Made by a program: the position numbers and the translations under genes. A model generated the notes under the pieces. That model did no database searches and was not told the DNA's origin. It was given only the letters and a program-made list of their open reading frames with translations. From Chloroflexia bacterium (lineage in GTDB: Bacteria; Chloroflexota; Chloroflexia; Thermomicrobiales; UBA6265), in contig JACCYK010000266.1 of assembly GCA_013696525.1 (NCBI GenBank), positions 1 through 11,428 of the forward strand: a stretch of DNA of 11,428 bases, written 5' to 3'. Of this stretch, positions 1 to 7,286 are shown in pieces. Every line of letters starts with the position of its first letter. The stretch's first letter is position 1.

Positions 1-441
1 ACCTGGGGCGAGTTTGGCTGGCGGCTGATACCGTTGCGGCCAACGCTGCTCTGGGCGATCGCGATCCCAATCTTGGCCTCGTTGACGGGCTTGGTGTGGT
101 ACATCAGCCAAGCCCGGCGGCAGCACCCACGGGAGCAAGCGATGGCAGAGCCCGCCTTGCAGTTGTCGCGATCACTTTGGATCTCACTGTTCATGTTGGC
201 ACTGACCTGCGCCGTCGCCTATCTTGCCGTCGTGCAATTCGGCACGCAGTTCGGACTGACCCAGGCCCGGTACTTCTTTCCCGTGGTCAATGCCGCGGCG
301 CTGTTGACGATGCTGGGCTTACGCACGATCATTCCGTTGGCGGGGCACCGGTACGCGCAAGGAGTCGTCTTCGGGGCAATGGTGATGTTGAATGTCGTCA
401 TTTTCGTCCAGTACGTGCTGCCCCAATTTGTGAGCGTCTAG
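1..441 (+). CDS. C-terminal part of a polytopic membrane protein, DUF2142/GT39-like (5' truncated)
   Basis: The reading frame is open from the first base and ends at TAG 439-441, so only the last 146 residues are present. About four hydrophobic segments are visible: near residues 15-36, 57-80, 87-110 and 117-142. The opening TWGEFGWRLIP resembles the (F)WGxFGW element near the C-terminus of DUF2142-type proteins. The stretch from QARYFFPVVNAA resembles the 'GRYLFPALP' helix of the same and related GT39-like membrane glycosyltransferases. Such proteins sit in the cytoplasmic membrane and are thought to move sugars from lipid carriers to envelope acceptors; the activity is inferred here. It is followed after 2 bases by the next gene, so the two are probably co-transcribed. 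Without the N-terminus the family call stays tentative. Another GT-C transferase or an O-antigen polymerase-like protein is possible. Confidence 0.6.
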   Translation, partial: TWGEFGWRLIPLRPTLLWAIAIPILASLTGLVWYISQARRQHPREQAMAEPALQLSRSLWISLFMLALTCAVAYLAVVQFGTQFGLTQARYFFPVVNAAALLTMLGLRTIIPLAGHRYAQGVVFGAMVMLNVVIFVQYVLPQFVSV

Positions 442-443
442 CG

Positions 444-830
444 ATGGCCTCCGACTATCCCGCCACGGTCGTGAGCGAGCCGTCGCGAACGATTGCTGTA
501 CCGGAGGTTGCCACGACGATTGAACGGTCGGTGCCGGCGCGCTGGCGGCTATCGGTTGCCCGCGCGATTTGGGCACTCGGCGCGGTCGGACTGGTCGCCT
601 TCATCGCCTTTGCCCGGGTGCCGATCGCCGCCGGGTGGCGGCAAGGGCGTTCGCTCCGCGTGATCGATATATGGTCCCTTTTCGTTCGTGAGGTGACGGT
701 GGTGGCGGGCCCGTTCGTCACGGCCGCCCTCGCTACGGCACTGGCTATTATCATCCTAGCCGGGTGCCTCATCGGGCTCTGGCTGGCGATGTCCGTCACG
801 AACGATAGCTTGTTGGATCAGTCGGATTGA
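444..830 (+). CDS. Small two-helix membrane protein of unknown function
   Basis: This encodes 128 residues. The ATG at 444 lies 2 bases after the previous stop and no clear Shine-Dalgarno precedes it, which suggests translational coupling. The frame is open further upstream (to 96), but that part lies wholly inside the preceding gene, so I did not use it. Residues 1-38 are polar and probably cytoplasmic. A first hydrophobic segment spans about 40-58 (AIWALGAVGLVAFIAFARVP). A loop with several Arg follows, and a second, longer hydrophobic segment spans about 88-116. The tail is short and acidic. I recognise no family. It sits between two large membrane glycan proteins and is coupled to the second by a TTGA overlap (827-830), so a role as accessory or partner subunit of one of them is possible. 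This is inferred from position only. Confidence 0.6.
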   Translation: MASDYPATVVSEPSRTIAVPEVATTIERSVPARWRLSVARAIWALGAVGLVAFIAFARVPIAAGWRQGRSLRVIDIWSLFVREVTVVAGPFVTAALATALAIIILAGCLIGLWLAMSVTNDSLLDQSD

Positions 831-2890
831 TCAAGCCGACGCGTCTCCAGCATTGGCGGCGGTTTGGGTCGCGCGTCTGGTGGTGGGTCGCGCTGGCCGG
901 CTTTGCGCTCTGGGTGGCGGCGCGGCTCGGTGTCTTCTCGTTGGTCCAATTGGTCGCGACCACGGACGGCGAGCGCTGGCTGCCAACGGCGTTTGCCGGC
1001 GTGGATCACCCCTTCCACATCACTCGGGCCGAGACGCTGCTGCGATCGCTGCTGGCCGGCGAGATCCCGCGTTGGATTGGCCACCACCAGGGCGGGTACC
1101 CGGTCGAATTTTATCCGCTGGGCGTGCCCTGGCTCGAAGTCGGTGTTTGGGCAATCAGCCTTGGATTCCTCTCGATGCCCCAGGTCCACACGATCGTCGT
1201 CGCCGTCATCTTTGTCCTGCCGGGGATCGCCTTTGCGTTGATGGCCAATCTGGATGGCTGGACGCCGCGAGTGGCGCTCGTTGCGCTCGCGCTGCATGTC
1301 TTGATCCCGGGGAACTGGTGGCATGGAGGCTACACCGAGCTCGTACAGTGGGGGTTGGTGACCAACGTCGGCGGGGCGGTGGCCGCGCTCTTCTGTCTGG
1401 CCTGGCTGTCCCGCTATGTGTGGCGGGGCGGCCGGTGGGCCGCGGCCGGCGCCGTGCTGGCAGCCGCGGCGGCGGTCTACACGAACCCCCGGTCGCTGGT
1501 CGCCCTCGCGGTGGTCGGCGGCGGCGTCTGGCTGGCGGCTGCCTCCCGCCGCGACGGCGAGCCACGGGACAGGCGGCGGGTGACGCGCCGGATCGGTGTC
1601 GTGGGTCTGTTGGCGATGCTCGTCGCCGCCCCCGAGCTGGTGTCGCTGGCTCGCTTCTCAGACCTGTACCAGTTCGTGCGCTACGAGCGGTACGTTGATG
1701 CTCGTGATTATCTGGACTCGGCGCTGGCCGCGGTGTCGCTCCCGGTCCTGGTGGCGGCGGTCGCCGGTGGCGTGCTGGCGGTGCTGACGCTCAGGCACTT
1801 CACGGCGCGGGCGACGGCCATCTCACTCATCATTTACTGCCTCGTGACGCTCCTGCTCACCAGTGAGGCTGGCTCGTCGCTGGCGCGGTTGGAGGCGACC
1901 CGCCTGATGCCGTTTCAGCGGTTGCTGACGGTCTACCTGGCCGCGGTCGCCATAGAACGTGCCGTTCGCTTCTTAACGGCGCGACTCAAACGATCAGGGA
2001 GTCTCGTGGCCGATGTCGCGGTGGCGGTGCTTGTCATCGCCTTGATCGTCGGCCGCGTGTCGCCCGCTTCCAGCGCGATCCCGGTGCCCGGTCAAACCGA
2101 TCCGCTGACGGCCGCGTTCTATCCGGTCGAGCGGGCGGCCGTACCGGAATTTGCCGGCTTCAAGCAAGCGATCGCGTTGGCGGCGGAGATGGCGGCGCCC
2201 GGAACGGGCCTGCTGGTCATCGGATCCGCGCTGTCCTGGCACCAGCGGTTATGGGCGCCACTCTGGACGGACCGCCCGTTCCAGTACGACAACTGGCTCT
2301 GGTCCTGGCATGACTCCCACGTGGGAACCCCGGGCTACGTGTGGGCTAAGGGCCATCATTACCCCGATCCCGAGCAAACGCTCGATCCCACCTACCTGAT
2401 GCGGCACGGCATCGGGGCGGTGGTTGTCACCGGACCAGCGGCGGCCGCGGCGGCGGCCGCGCCATGGCTAGAGCAGCGACAGGCTGGGCTCTACTCCGTC
2501 TTTCGCGTACGCGATCCGGTGACGCTCGTGACCTTCGCGGGGGACAAGGCCGCGACCGTGGCGCTCGATGGCAGCGGGCTGATTGCCACTGGTACGAGTG
2601 ATGGCGGCACCGCCACCATCCGGCGGAACTGGTATCCACGCTGGCGGGCCACGGTCAACGACCAGCCCGTTCCGCTGACGCGGACTGATGACGGGTATAT
2701 GTCGGCGCCGATCCCCGCCGGCGCGGTGAGGCTCCGCGTGACCTACCACACGGATGGGCTCGACTGGGCAGCGCGGATCCTGTGTCTGTTCGGCGTGGCG
2801 GGAGTCGGTATGGTTGTCGTCGGGTGGCGTCGACCGGCGTCGCTGGCGTCCGGCATCGTCGCTACAACATGGCGGCCTGGTTCTGGCTGA
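827..2890 (+). CDS. Polytopic membrane protein, PTPS-related/YfhO-like, probable GT-C-type glycan enzyme
   Basis: This encodes 687 residues with about a dozen hydrophobic segments. The chosen TTG start overlaps the previous stop in TTGA (827-830); there is no good Shine-Dalgarno, so reinitiation is likely. A short N-terminal helix (about 18-40) is followed by a loop with DHPFHI (60-65) and GGYPVEFYPLG (89-99). A DxxFH-type acidic loop after the first helix is typical of the '6-pyruvoyl-tetrahydropterin synthase-related' membrane domain and of GT-C transferases, where such an Asp can be catalytic. A non-membrane part lies at about 415-640. Near its end, NWYPRWRATVNDQPVPL and PIPAGAVRLRVTY match the beta-domain signature of YfhO-like proteins ('YPGWkatVDGkpv... 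vpaG.h.v...Y'). One last helix follows. The PTPS part of the domain name reflects family naming, not pterin chemistry. A run of eight Ala lies at codons 538-545. Its 3' end overlaps the convergent gene by 29 bp. Donor and acceptor cannot be read from the sequence. Confidence 0.75.
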   Translation: MIKPTRLQHWRRFGSRVWWWVALAGFALWVAARLGVFSLVQLVATTDGERWLPTAFAGVDHPFHITRAETLLRSLLAGEIPRWIGHHQGGYPVEFYPLGVPWLEVGVWAISLGFLSMPQVHTIVVAVIFVLPGIAFALMANLDGWTPRVALVALALHVLIPGNWWHGGYTELVQWGLVTNVGGAVAALFCLAWLSRYVWRGGRWAAAGAVLAAAAAVYTNPRSLVALAVVGGGVWLAAASRRDGEPRDRRRVTRRIGVVGLLAMLVAAPELVSLARFSDLYQFVRYERYVDARDYLDSALAAVSLPVLVAAVAGGVLAVLTLRHFTARATAISLIIYCLVTLLLTSEAGSSLARLEATRLMPFQRLLTVYLAAVAIERAVRFLTARLKRSGSLVADVAVAVLVIALIVGRVSPASSAIPVPGQTDPLTAAFYPVERAAVPEFAGFKQAIALAAEMAAPGTGLLVIGSALSWHQRLWAPLWTDRPFQYDNWLWSWHDSHVGTPGYVWAKGHHYPDPEQTLDPTYLMRHGIGAVVVTGPAAAAAAAAPWLEQRQAGLYSVFRVRDPVTLVTFAGDKAATVALDGSGLIATGTSDGGTATIRRNWYPRWRATVNDQPVPLTRTDDGYMSAPIPAGAVRLRVTYHTDGLDWAARILCLFGVAGVGMVVVGWRRPASLASGIVATTWRPGSG

Positions 2891-3215
2891 GATCGGGCTC
2901 ACTGTCCAGGGAAACCGGGCCCATGACGGTCGTCATTTCCAGCCAAGTCCGGCCGCGGGCCGACACCTGCCAGAGTGATCGCCGCCGGCCATTGCCGATG
3001 AGCACCCGCTCCACCAAGCCGCGTGCCCGCGCGCTTGTCATAATGGCGTCGGCGAAGTCGAGCGGCCAGCCGAGCGCCATCGCAACCGCGTGTCGATCCG
3101 AGGACGGCAAATAGCCGTTGCTCATCGCCTCGATCGAGCCGAGGAATTGACATAAAAACGGATCCAGCGGAGACTTGGGTGGTTCGGTTCGGACGAACCC
3201 GTGATCCTCGATCAT
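2862..3215 (-). CDS. Small winged-helix (wHTH) protein, possible transcription regulator
   Basis: This encodes 117 residues from an ATG at 3215. The frame stays open upstream to 3785, but that part runs antisense through the next gene and is Arg/Ser-rich shadow sequence, so it was excluded. Residues 17-60 look mostly helical. A recognition-helix-like segment (DFADAIMTSARARGLVER, 53-70) is followed by a basic, strand-like wing (GNGRRRSLWQVSARGRTWLE, 74-93). This resembles MarR/ArsR-type winged helices, where 'GLVer... W.lTarGr.wL' is common. The last 25 residues look disordered. No effector domain is seen. It reads away from the unknown gene at 3418 across about 200 bp, the usual layout of a regulator next to a target; that link is inference. 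The upstream Shine-Dalgarno is weak. The 3' end overlaps the gene ending at 2890. Confidence 0.7.
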   Translation of the reverse strand: MIEDHGFVRTEPPKSPLDPFLCQFLGSIEAMSNGYLPSSDRHAVAMALGWPLDFADAIMTSARARGLVERVLIGNGRRRSLWQVSARGRTWLEMTTVMGPVSLDSEPDLSQNQAAML

Positions 3216-3417
3216 TGAGAATCTCGCTTCGCTGAGGACGACCCGGAACCCCGGAGGGTAGGCTCCACAGTAAGTGTAGCACCCGCGCCGCCTACCGCGA
3301 GGCACGGTACTGGCGTCTTCCCTGGTATCCTCCCTGGTGGCTGCCTGCCCCGCCTCCTCGCGGGCGGGTCGCCGCGTAGGAAGGTGGCCAGGCGTACAGA
3401 CAGAGGACCAACGAAAC
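3216..3417. promoter_or_regulatory. Divergent intergenic region with weak promoter-like elements
   Basis: These 202 bases separate the start codons of two divergent genes, so both promoters are expected here. On the minus strand TACACT (3278-3273) could be a -10 box, but no convincing -35 lies 17 bp upstream. On the plus strand TGGTATCCT (3323-3331) resembles an extended -10, with a start point near 3338. An 8-bp direct repeat, TCCCTGGT, occurs at 3319-3326 and 3331-3338 and overlaps that element. A purine-rich AGAGGA at 3402-3407 is the likely ribosome binding site of the rightward gene. I see no RNA gene or riboswitch. Confidence 0.35.
3263..3279. promoter_or_regulatory. Imperfect dyad over a putative -10 box, possible operator
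   Basis: The arms CTCCAC (3263-3268) and GTGTAG (3274-3279) are inverted with one mismatch around the 5-base centre AGTAA. The right arm overlaps the minus-strand TACACT that could be the -10 box of the winged-helix gene. A small regulator binding here could control itself, and perhaps the divergent gene. The dyad is short, so chance is a real alternative. Confidence 0.2.
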
Positions 3418-4623
3418 GTGGATGGACGATCGATTCGCTCGCCGCTGTTGCCGGGTGGAGACTTAGTCGCGGCCGTCTTGAACCGGGTGGTGATGAGCCT
3501 CGCCGACCGCGGCGGCGCCAGCAACATGGTGGGCGCCCGCTGGGCTGATGTGGCGGCGGCCCACGCGATGACGTGGCCCGGCCAGGAGCGGCCGAACCCG
3601 GCGGCGCCGGATTCGCCGTTGCTCGTGCAGCGCGTGACGCGGCTGGACGACGTGCCGCGAATCGCGGCCGCCGCCTCCCGCCGCGGTTTGCAAAACCCGG
3701 ACCTTTTATTGTTCGGCATGTGCGACGGCACGCCAACGATGCAGGCGGCGGACGCGAAGTTCTCCATCGAGACGGCACGGGCCAAGCAGGTCAGCCCGAG
3801 CGTGATCGAGGGTCTACTTGGACTGGGCGAGCAGATCGGGGACTATCTGCACTACGCCGGGGAATCCCCGGCGCTCATTCCCGGCGTGTTTCTCTCACCC
3901 GACTACCCGCTAACGCTCCTTATGCTCGAGCGACGGCAAGGTATCCTGCGTACCACCGTGCGGCGGTCGGAGGTCGTCCTCGTCCCCGTGCAATCAGCCG
4001 AATTCTTTGGTCCGATGGAAGGCGCGGGGACGATGCGGCTGCTCGCCGGGGTTGATCGGCTGCCGGTCTCGGTTGATGAAAGCCTCCTCGCGGGTCTGTA
4101 CTATATGCGACTGGCTCGAGCCGCGATCGGGTGCTGGCTCGATGCGATCAAACCGCTGCTCGTGTTTCAGGACCAACCGGCGGTTGATGAGCCAGCCGTG
4201 GAGCATGAGACCCGCGACCGGGCGCGGGGCGCGGCATCCGCGTTTGACCTGGTCCAGCACTGGAATGCCGACGTCGATACGATTCGTCTCCAGCGCCAGG
4301 TGGTCGATCAGGTCGCCGCGCTGCCGGTTGCCAACAAGGATTTGCGGGACCAAATCAGCCAACTTGCCAGTGCACGAGGACAGGAGCCGCCCTCGGTCAA
4401 CCAGGTACGGCGCAGACTCGGCGCTTGGTATCGGGGCGCGCTTCGTGACCAGATCGGTCCCTTGCTGCCGCCGGTCACGGACCTACCAGCGTCGTTACGG
4501 GACATCACCCGGGCCGGCCGCGCCATTACGCCTCGACTCGATACCGAGCTCGCCCGCATCGTCGAGCAACTCGGCACGCAATCCATAGCATCGAACGGAC
4601 GTGATCCCGCATCGCGATCGTAG
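3418..4623 (+). CDS. Protein of unknown family with a possible PD-(D/E)XK nuclease-like core
   Basis: This encodes 401 residues. I chose GTG 3418 because AGAGGA (3402-3407) precedes it by 10 bases; the frame is open back to 3337 but that extension has no support. I recognise no named family. Residues 1-85 are Ala-rich and look helical. At 93-114 a hydrophobic strand with Pro94-Asp95 (NPDLLLFGM) is followed, after a turn, by a second strand ending in Asp112-Ala113-Lys114 (AADAKFS). A helix with KQVSPSVIEGLLGLGEQ follows. The spacing and the hydrophobic-strand/D-x-K pattern fit the core of PD-(D/E)XK nucleases such as those with a 'PDhhh...DAKY' signature. I cannot show the fold. The C-terminal half (about 245-395) looks helical and charged, with no membrane segment or signal peptide. 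It is divergent from a winged-helix gene and ends 9 bp from a convergent MFS gene, so it appears to be transcribed alone. Confidence 0.75.
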   Translation: MDGRSIRSPLLPGGDLVAAVLNRVVMSLADRGGASNMVGARWADVAAAHAMTWPGQERPNPAAPDSPLLVQRVTRLDDVPRIAAAASRRGLQNPDLLLFGMCDGTPTMQAADAKFSIETARAKQVSPSVIEGLLGLGEQIGDYLHYAGESPALIPGVFLSPDYPLTLLMLERRQGILRTTVRRSEVVLVPVQSAEFFGPMEGAGTMRLLAGVDRLPVSVDESLLAGLYYMRLARAAIGCWLDAIKPLLVFQDQPAVDEPAVEHETRDRARGAASAFDLVQHWNADVDTIRLQRQVVDQVAALPVANKDLRDQISQLASARGQEPPSVNQVRRRLGAWYRGALRDQIGPLLPPVTDLPASLRDITRAGRAITPRLDTELARIVEQLGTQSIASNGRDPASRS

Positions 4624-4632
4624 TGAGCGTGT

Positions 4633-5922
4633 TTAGAGGTCGCGAATCTCCCGCGAGGTGAGGCCGAGGATGCCGATCAACAATGAGGAAATCAAGGCGC
4701 CGGCGCCGACCGCGACGCGGGCACCGAATAGGCCGGCAATGACGCCCATGGGTAGGGCGCCGAGCGGCATGAGGCCCCAGGTCAGGAAATAGGCGCTCAT
4801 CACGCGGCCGCGTACCTCGTCGCGAATCCGGTGCTGGACGAGCGCCGTATTGAGGCTAAAGACCAGGGCGCCCATGAACCCGGCCACAAACATCAATCCG
4901 GCGCTCAGCGGCGCCGAGCTCGAGATCGCGACGCCGAGGATGGCGAACCCGTACAAAACGCTCAGCACCACCAGCATCGGCCCCACCCCGGCGGACCGGC
5001 CGCGGGCCGCGACAGAGAGCGCCCCGGCCACGGCGCCGCAGCCAGAAGCAGCCATCAAGACGCCCAGGCCGGTGGCGCCGATCATCAGGATGTCGCGGGC
5101 AAAGACGTTGATGAAGTTCAGGTAGGGAAAGACGAAGAACATCGAGATCGCGACCATGAAGAACAGGGCTCGTAGCGCGGGTGTGGTCAGAATCAGCCGG
5201 AGCCCGTCAAACAAACCAGCGGCGACCGTGGCGGGCGTTGTTCGTGGCGGCAACCTGAGGTGCGAGACCAAGGCGAAGGCGACGAGGAGCATGGCCGCCT
5301 GGGCAACAAAGGCCGGTCCGACGCCCGACCAGGCGATCAGGATACCCGCGATCGACGGCCCCGCGACCCGGGTCAAGTTCTGCCCGGCGCTCATCAGGGC
5401 GATCGCGTTGGTGAGGTCGGTGCGAGCAACGAGCATCGGCACCAGCGACTGTTGGGTCGGGGTCATCAGTGACAGAAAGCTGCCATTCAGAAAGGCCGTC
5501 ACCAAGAGATGCCAGGGTTGGACGACCTGGCTGAAGACCAGCAGGGCGACAACCAAGGCGACGGCGGCGGCAAAGAGCTGGCACACGAGTAGCAGGCGAC
5601 GACGATCGCCGCGGTCGATGAGATTCCCGGCCGGCGGACCGATCACGATGAATGGGATACCGGCGGCAAAGGCCACGAAACCGACGAACGACGGCGAGTT
5701 GGTCAGCTCGAGCGCCAGCCAGCCCAGCGCGATCTGCTGCATCCACTGACCGACGGAAGCCGCCATCGTCCCAAACCAGAGCTGGCGAAAGGTCGGGTAC
5801 TTGGCAATGGCGCCCAAGAACCGCGCGGTCCGGCCTGGCCGCGATGGCGCGGAAAGAGCATCATCGAGTGATTGTTCGGCGAGCGTCGCGTCTGGTTTGA
5901 TGGGTGATCGACGGGCGGTCAA
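4633..5922 (-). CDS. MFS transporter, MFS_3/EntS-like exporter family
   Basis: This encodes 429 residues, a normal length for a 12-helix major facilitator. The TTG start at 5922 was chosen because GGAG lies 7 bases upstream on the minus strand; the frame extends to 6057, but that part has no family resemblance. After a 35-residue polar N-terminus comes FRQLWFGTMAASVGQWMQQ (45-63), the usual first helix of the MFS_3/enterobactin-exporter group. Motif A in the loop between helices 2 and 3 is clear (GPPAGNLIDRGDRRR, 95-109). The central loop at about 220-240 divides two six-helix halves. RIRDEVRGRVMSAYFLTWG near residue 370 is a second family signature ('r.RGRvmslyfl...g..plGal'). Such proteins export small molecules or drugs using the proton gradient. 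The substrate cannot be read here. The gene lies between two plus-strand genes and is probably transcribed alone. Confidence 0.9.
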   Translation of the reverse strand: MTARRSPIKPDATLAEQSLDDALSAPSRPGRTARFLGAIAKYPTFRQLWFGTMAASVGQWMQQIALGWLALELTNSPSFVGFVAFAAGIPFIVIGPPAGNLIDRGDRRRLLLVCQLFAAAVALVVALLVFSQVVQPWHLLVTAFLNGSFLSLMTPTQQSLVPMLVARTDLTNAIALMSAGQNLTRVAGPSIAGILIAWSGVGPAFVAQAAMLLVAFALVSHLRLPPRTTPATVAAGLFDGLRLILTTPALRALFFMVAISMFFVFPYLNFINVFARDILMIGATGLGVLMAASGCGAVAGALSVAARGRSAGVGPMLVVLSVLYGFAILGVAISSSAPLSAGLMFVAGFMGALVFSLNTALVQHRIRDEVRGRVMSAYFLTWGLMPLGALPMGVIAGLFGARVAVGAGALISSLLIGILGLTSREIRDL

Positions 5923-5988
5923 GGGATCACTCCGCTGAGACAGGTGTGGACAGGGCCGCGAGCCTCGTGCCGTCGTCGTATCCCCGGC

Positions 5989-5997
5989 ACTATAGCA
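5989..5997 (-). promoter_or_regulatory. Candidate extended -10 promoter of the MFS gene
   Basis: Read on the minus strand, this is TGCTATAGT, an extended -10 element (TGnTATAAT with one mismatch). A TTGGCA lies upstream at 6014-6009, but the 14-bp spacing is too short for a classical -35, so the extended -10 is the main support. A start point near 5982 would give a leader of about 60 bases before the TTG at 5922. Confidence 0.35.
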
Positions 5998-6061
5998 GCG
6001 ATGCCCGATGCCAACGTGTATTCCCTGCTTATCCAGAGCCTTCATCGCCCCGAGCACCGAA

Positions 6062-6070
6062 TGTTACGAT
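6062..6070 (+). promoter_or_regulatory. Candidate extended -10 promoter of the rml operon
   Basis: TGTTACGAT fits an extended -10 element (TGnTATAAT with two mismatches). The bases 18 upstream (TTCATC) are only a weak -35. A start near 6077 would leave a leader of about 80 bases. The operon needs a promoter between 5923 and 6158, since the preceding gene reads the other way, and this is the best candidate I see there. Confidence 0.25.
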
Positions 6071-6158
6071 TGCCGTGGCAGGGCAGATGGAGAGCGCCAC
6101 TGGGACGCGGGCATTCAGCATAAGTTCGCGCCACGAATGGATCGGGCGGGAGGGCCGG

Positions 6159-7286
6159 ATGGCCGAAGCAGGGGCGAACGGCGATCGGAATGAGGCTCTA
6201 GAACCAGGGCGCCGGAAACTCAAAGGGCTGGTCCTGGCCGGGGGCAAAGGCTCGCGACTTCGGCCCCTGACCGCCACCGGCGCCAAGCAGTTAATGCCGG
6301 TGGCGAACAAGCCGGTGCTCCACTACGCCCTGGAGCAGTTGGTCGCCGCCGGCGTCGAGGAGATCGGCATCGTCACCGGGGACACCGCCGACCAGGTTCG
6401 CGCCTCGATCGAGGATGGTAGCGCGTTTGGCGCCCGCGTCACCTATCTGCCGCAGTCAGCTCCGCTAGGGCTGGCCCACGCTATCATCACGGCGCGGGAA
6501 TGGCTCGGCGATGACCACTTTTGCATGTTTCTGGGTGACAATTTCCTCAAAGGCGGGATCACCGCGCACGCCCTTCAGTACATGACCGGCTCGGCATGCG
6601 CCCAAATCCTGCTCAAGCAGGTCGAAAACCCGTCCGCCTTCGGGGTGGCGATGTTGGACGACGGCGGCCGGGTGACGCGACTGGTCGAAAAGCCAAGTGA
6701 TCGGATATCCGACCTGGCCGTCATCGGCGTCTACTTTTTTGGTCCCGAAGTGCATTCCATCACGCCGCATTTGGTGCCCTCGGCGCGGGGCGAGCTTGAA
6801 ATCACGGATGCGATCCAGGGACTGATCGACGCGGGGCATGCCGTCGGCTCCTCCGTCATCGACGATGATTGGATCGACACCGGCAAGAAAGACGACATGC
6901 TGGAGGCCAACCGGCTCGTGCTTGCCACCCTGAGCCGCCGGATCGACGGGACCGTCGATGCCGACTCCCGGGTGATCGGCGCCGTCGTCATCGAGGCGGG
7001 AGCGATCATCACCAGAAGCTCGATTCGCGGTCCGGCGATCATCGGCGCCGGCGCCACCGTCACCGACGCTTACGTAGGGCCGTTCACGGCGATCGGGGCT
7101 GGCTGCGAGCTGCTCAGCTGCGAAATTGAGCACTCCATCATCCTCGAGCAAAGCAAGATCAGGAACGTCGATCGCCCAATCGCTGATTCGTTGATTGGTC
7201 GTGAGGTCGTGGTCGATCGCTCGCCTGTTCGACCGCGGGCGATTCGCCTGATGGTGGGCGATCACTCGGTGGTGGATATCGGATGA
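6159..7286 (+). CDS. rmlA: Glucose-1-phosphate thymidylyltransferase, long form with C-terminal beta-helix
   Basis: This encodes 375 residues. It joins dTTP and glucose-1-phosphate to give dTDP-glucose and pyrophosphate, the first step of dTDP-L-rhamnose synthesis. ATG 6159 follows GGGCGGGAGG (6144-6153). An in-frame ATG at 6087 has no ribosome binding site. The nucleotidyltransferase signature LAGGKGSRLRPLT is at 26-38, with Lys43 in GAKQLMPV. GDN at 126-128 is the metal-binding region, EKPS at 177-180 the sugar-phosphate lysine region, and GELEITDAI at 211-219 a family motif. WIDTGKKDDMLEAN (238-251) closes the catalytic domain. Residues 263-360 have the I-x-G-A-x-I/V pattern of a left-handed beta-helix, as in the long RmlA group (usually about 355 residues) rather than the short enterobacterial type. 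A 20-residue polar N-terminal extension is unusual. The stop overlaps the next start in ATGA. Confidence 0.93.
   Translation: MAEAGANGDRNEALEPGRRKLKGLVLAGGKGSRLRPLTATGAKQLMPVANKPVLHYALEQLVAAGVEEIGIVTGDTADQVRASIEDGSAFGARVTYLPQSAPLGLAHAIITAREWLGDDHFCMFLGDNFLKGGITAHALQYMTGSACAQILLKQVENPSAFGVAMLDDGGRVTRLVEKPSDRISDLAVIGVYFFGPEVHSITPHLVPSARGELEITDAIQGLIDAGHAVGSSVIDDDWIDTGKKDDMLEANRLVLATLSRRIDGTVDADSRVIGAVVIEAGAIITRSSIRGPAIIGAGATVTDAYVGPFTAIGAGCELLSCEIEHSIILEQSKIRNVDRPIADSLIGREVVVDRSPVRPRAIRLMVGDHSVVDIG

Noticed and set aside
818..1324. Long antisense open frame within the 687-residue membrane protein gene
   Set aside because: Its product is rich in Arg, Asp, Gln and Pro with no domain. Such open frames are usual opposite GC-rich genes. 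The same holds for antisense frames at 1206-1565, 6465-7265, 7349-7942 and 9208-9888.
2438..2461. Run of eight Ala codons in the membrane protein
   Set aside because: It is a GCG/GCC low-complexity stretch within a continuous gene and needs no special explanation.
3319..3338. Direct repeat TCCCTGGT, two copies 12 bp apart, as a regulator site
   Set aside because: Two 8-bp copies in a GC-rich spacer can arise by chance. It is noted in the intergenic entry but not called as an operator.
3216..3785. N-terminal extension of the winged-helix protein to 307 residues
   Set aside because: The extension runs antisense through the start of the gene at 3418, is rich in Arg, Ser and Pro, and has no domain resemblance. 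The winged-helix part has its own ATG at 3215.
4600..4650. Terminator hairpin between the convergent genes ending at 4623 and 4633
   Set aside because: Only 5-bp stems (CGATC/GATCG and TCGCG/CGCGA) are seen, without a T-run on either strand.
5923..6057. N-terminal extension of the MFS transporter by 45 residues
   Set aside because: It lacks family resemblance and contains the candidate promoter. TTG 5922 has a GGAG at good distance.
6001..6123. Possible 40-codon upstream reading frame before rmlA
   Set aside because: It has no ribosome binding site and an Arg-rich, unremarkable product, and it begins upstream of the best candidate start of transcription.
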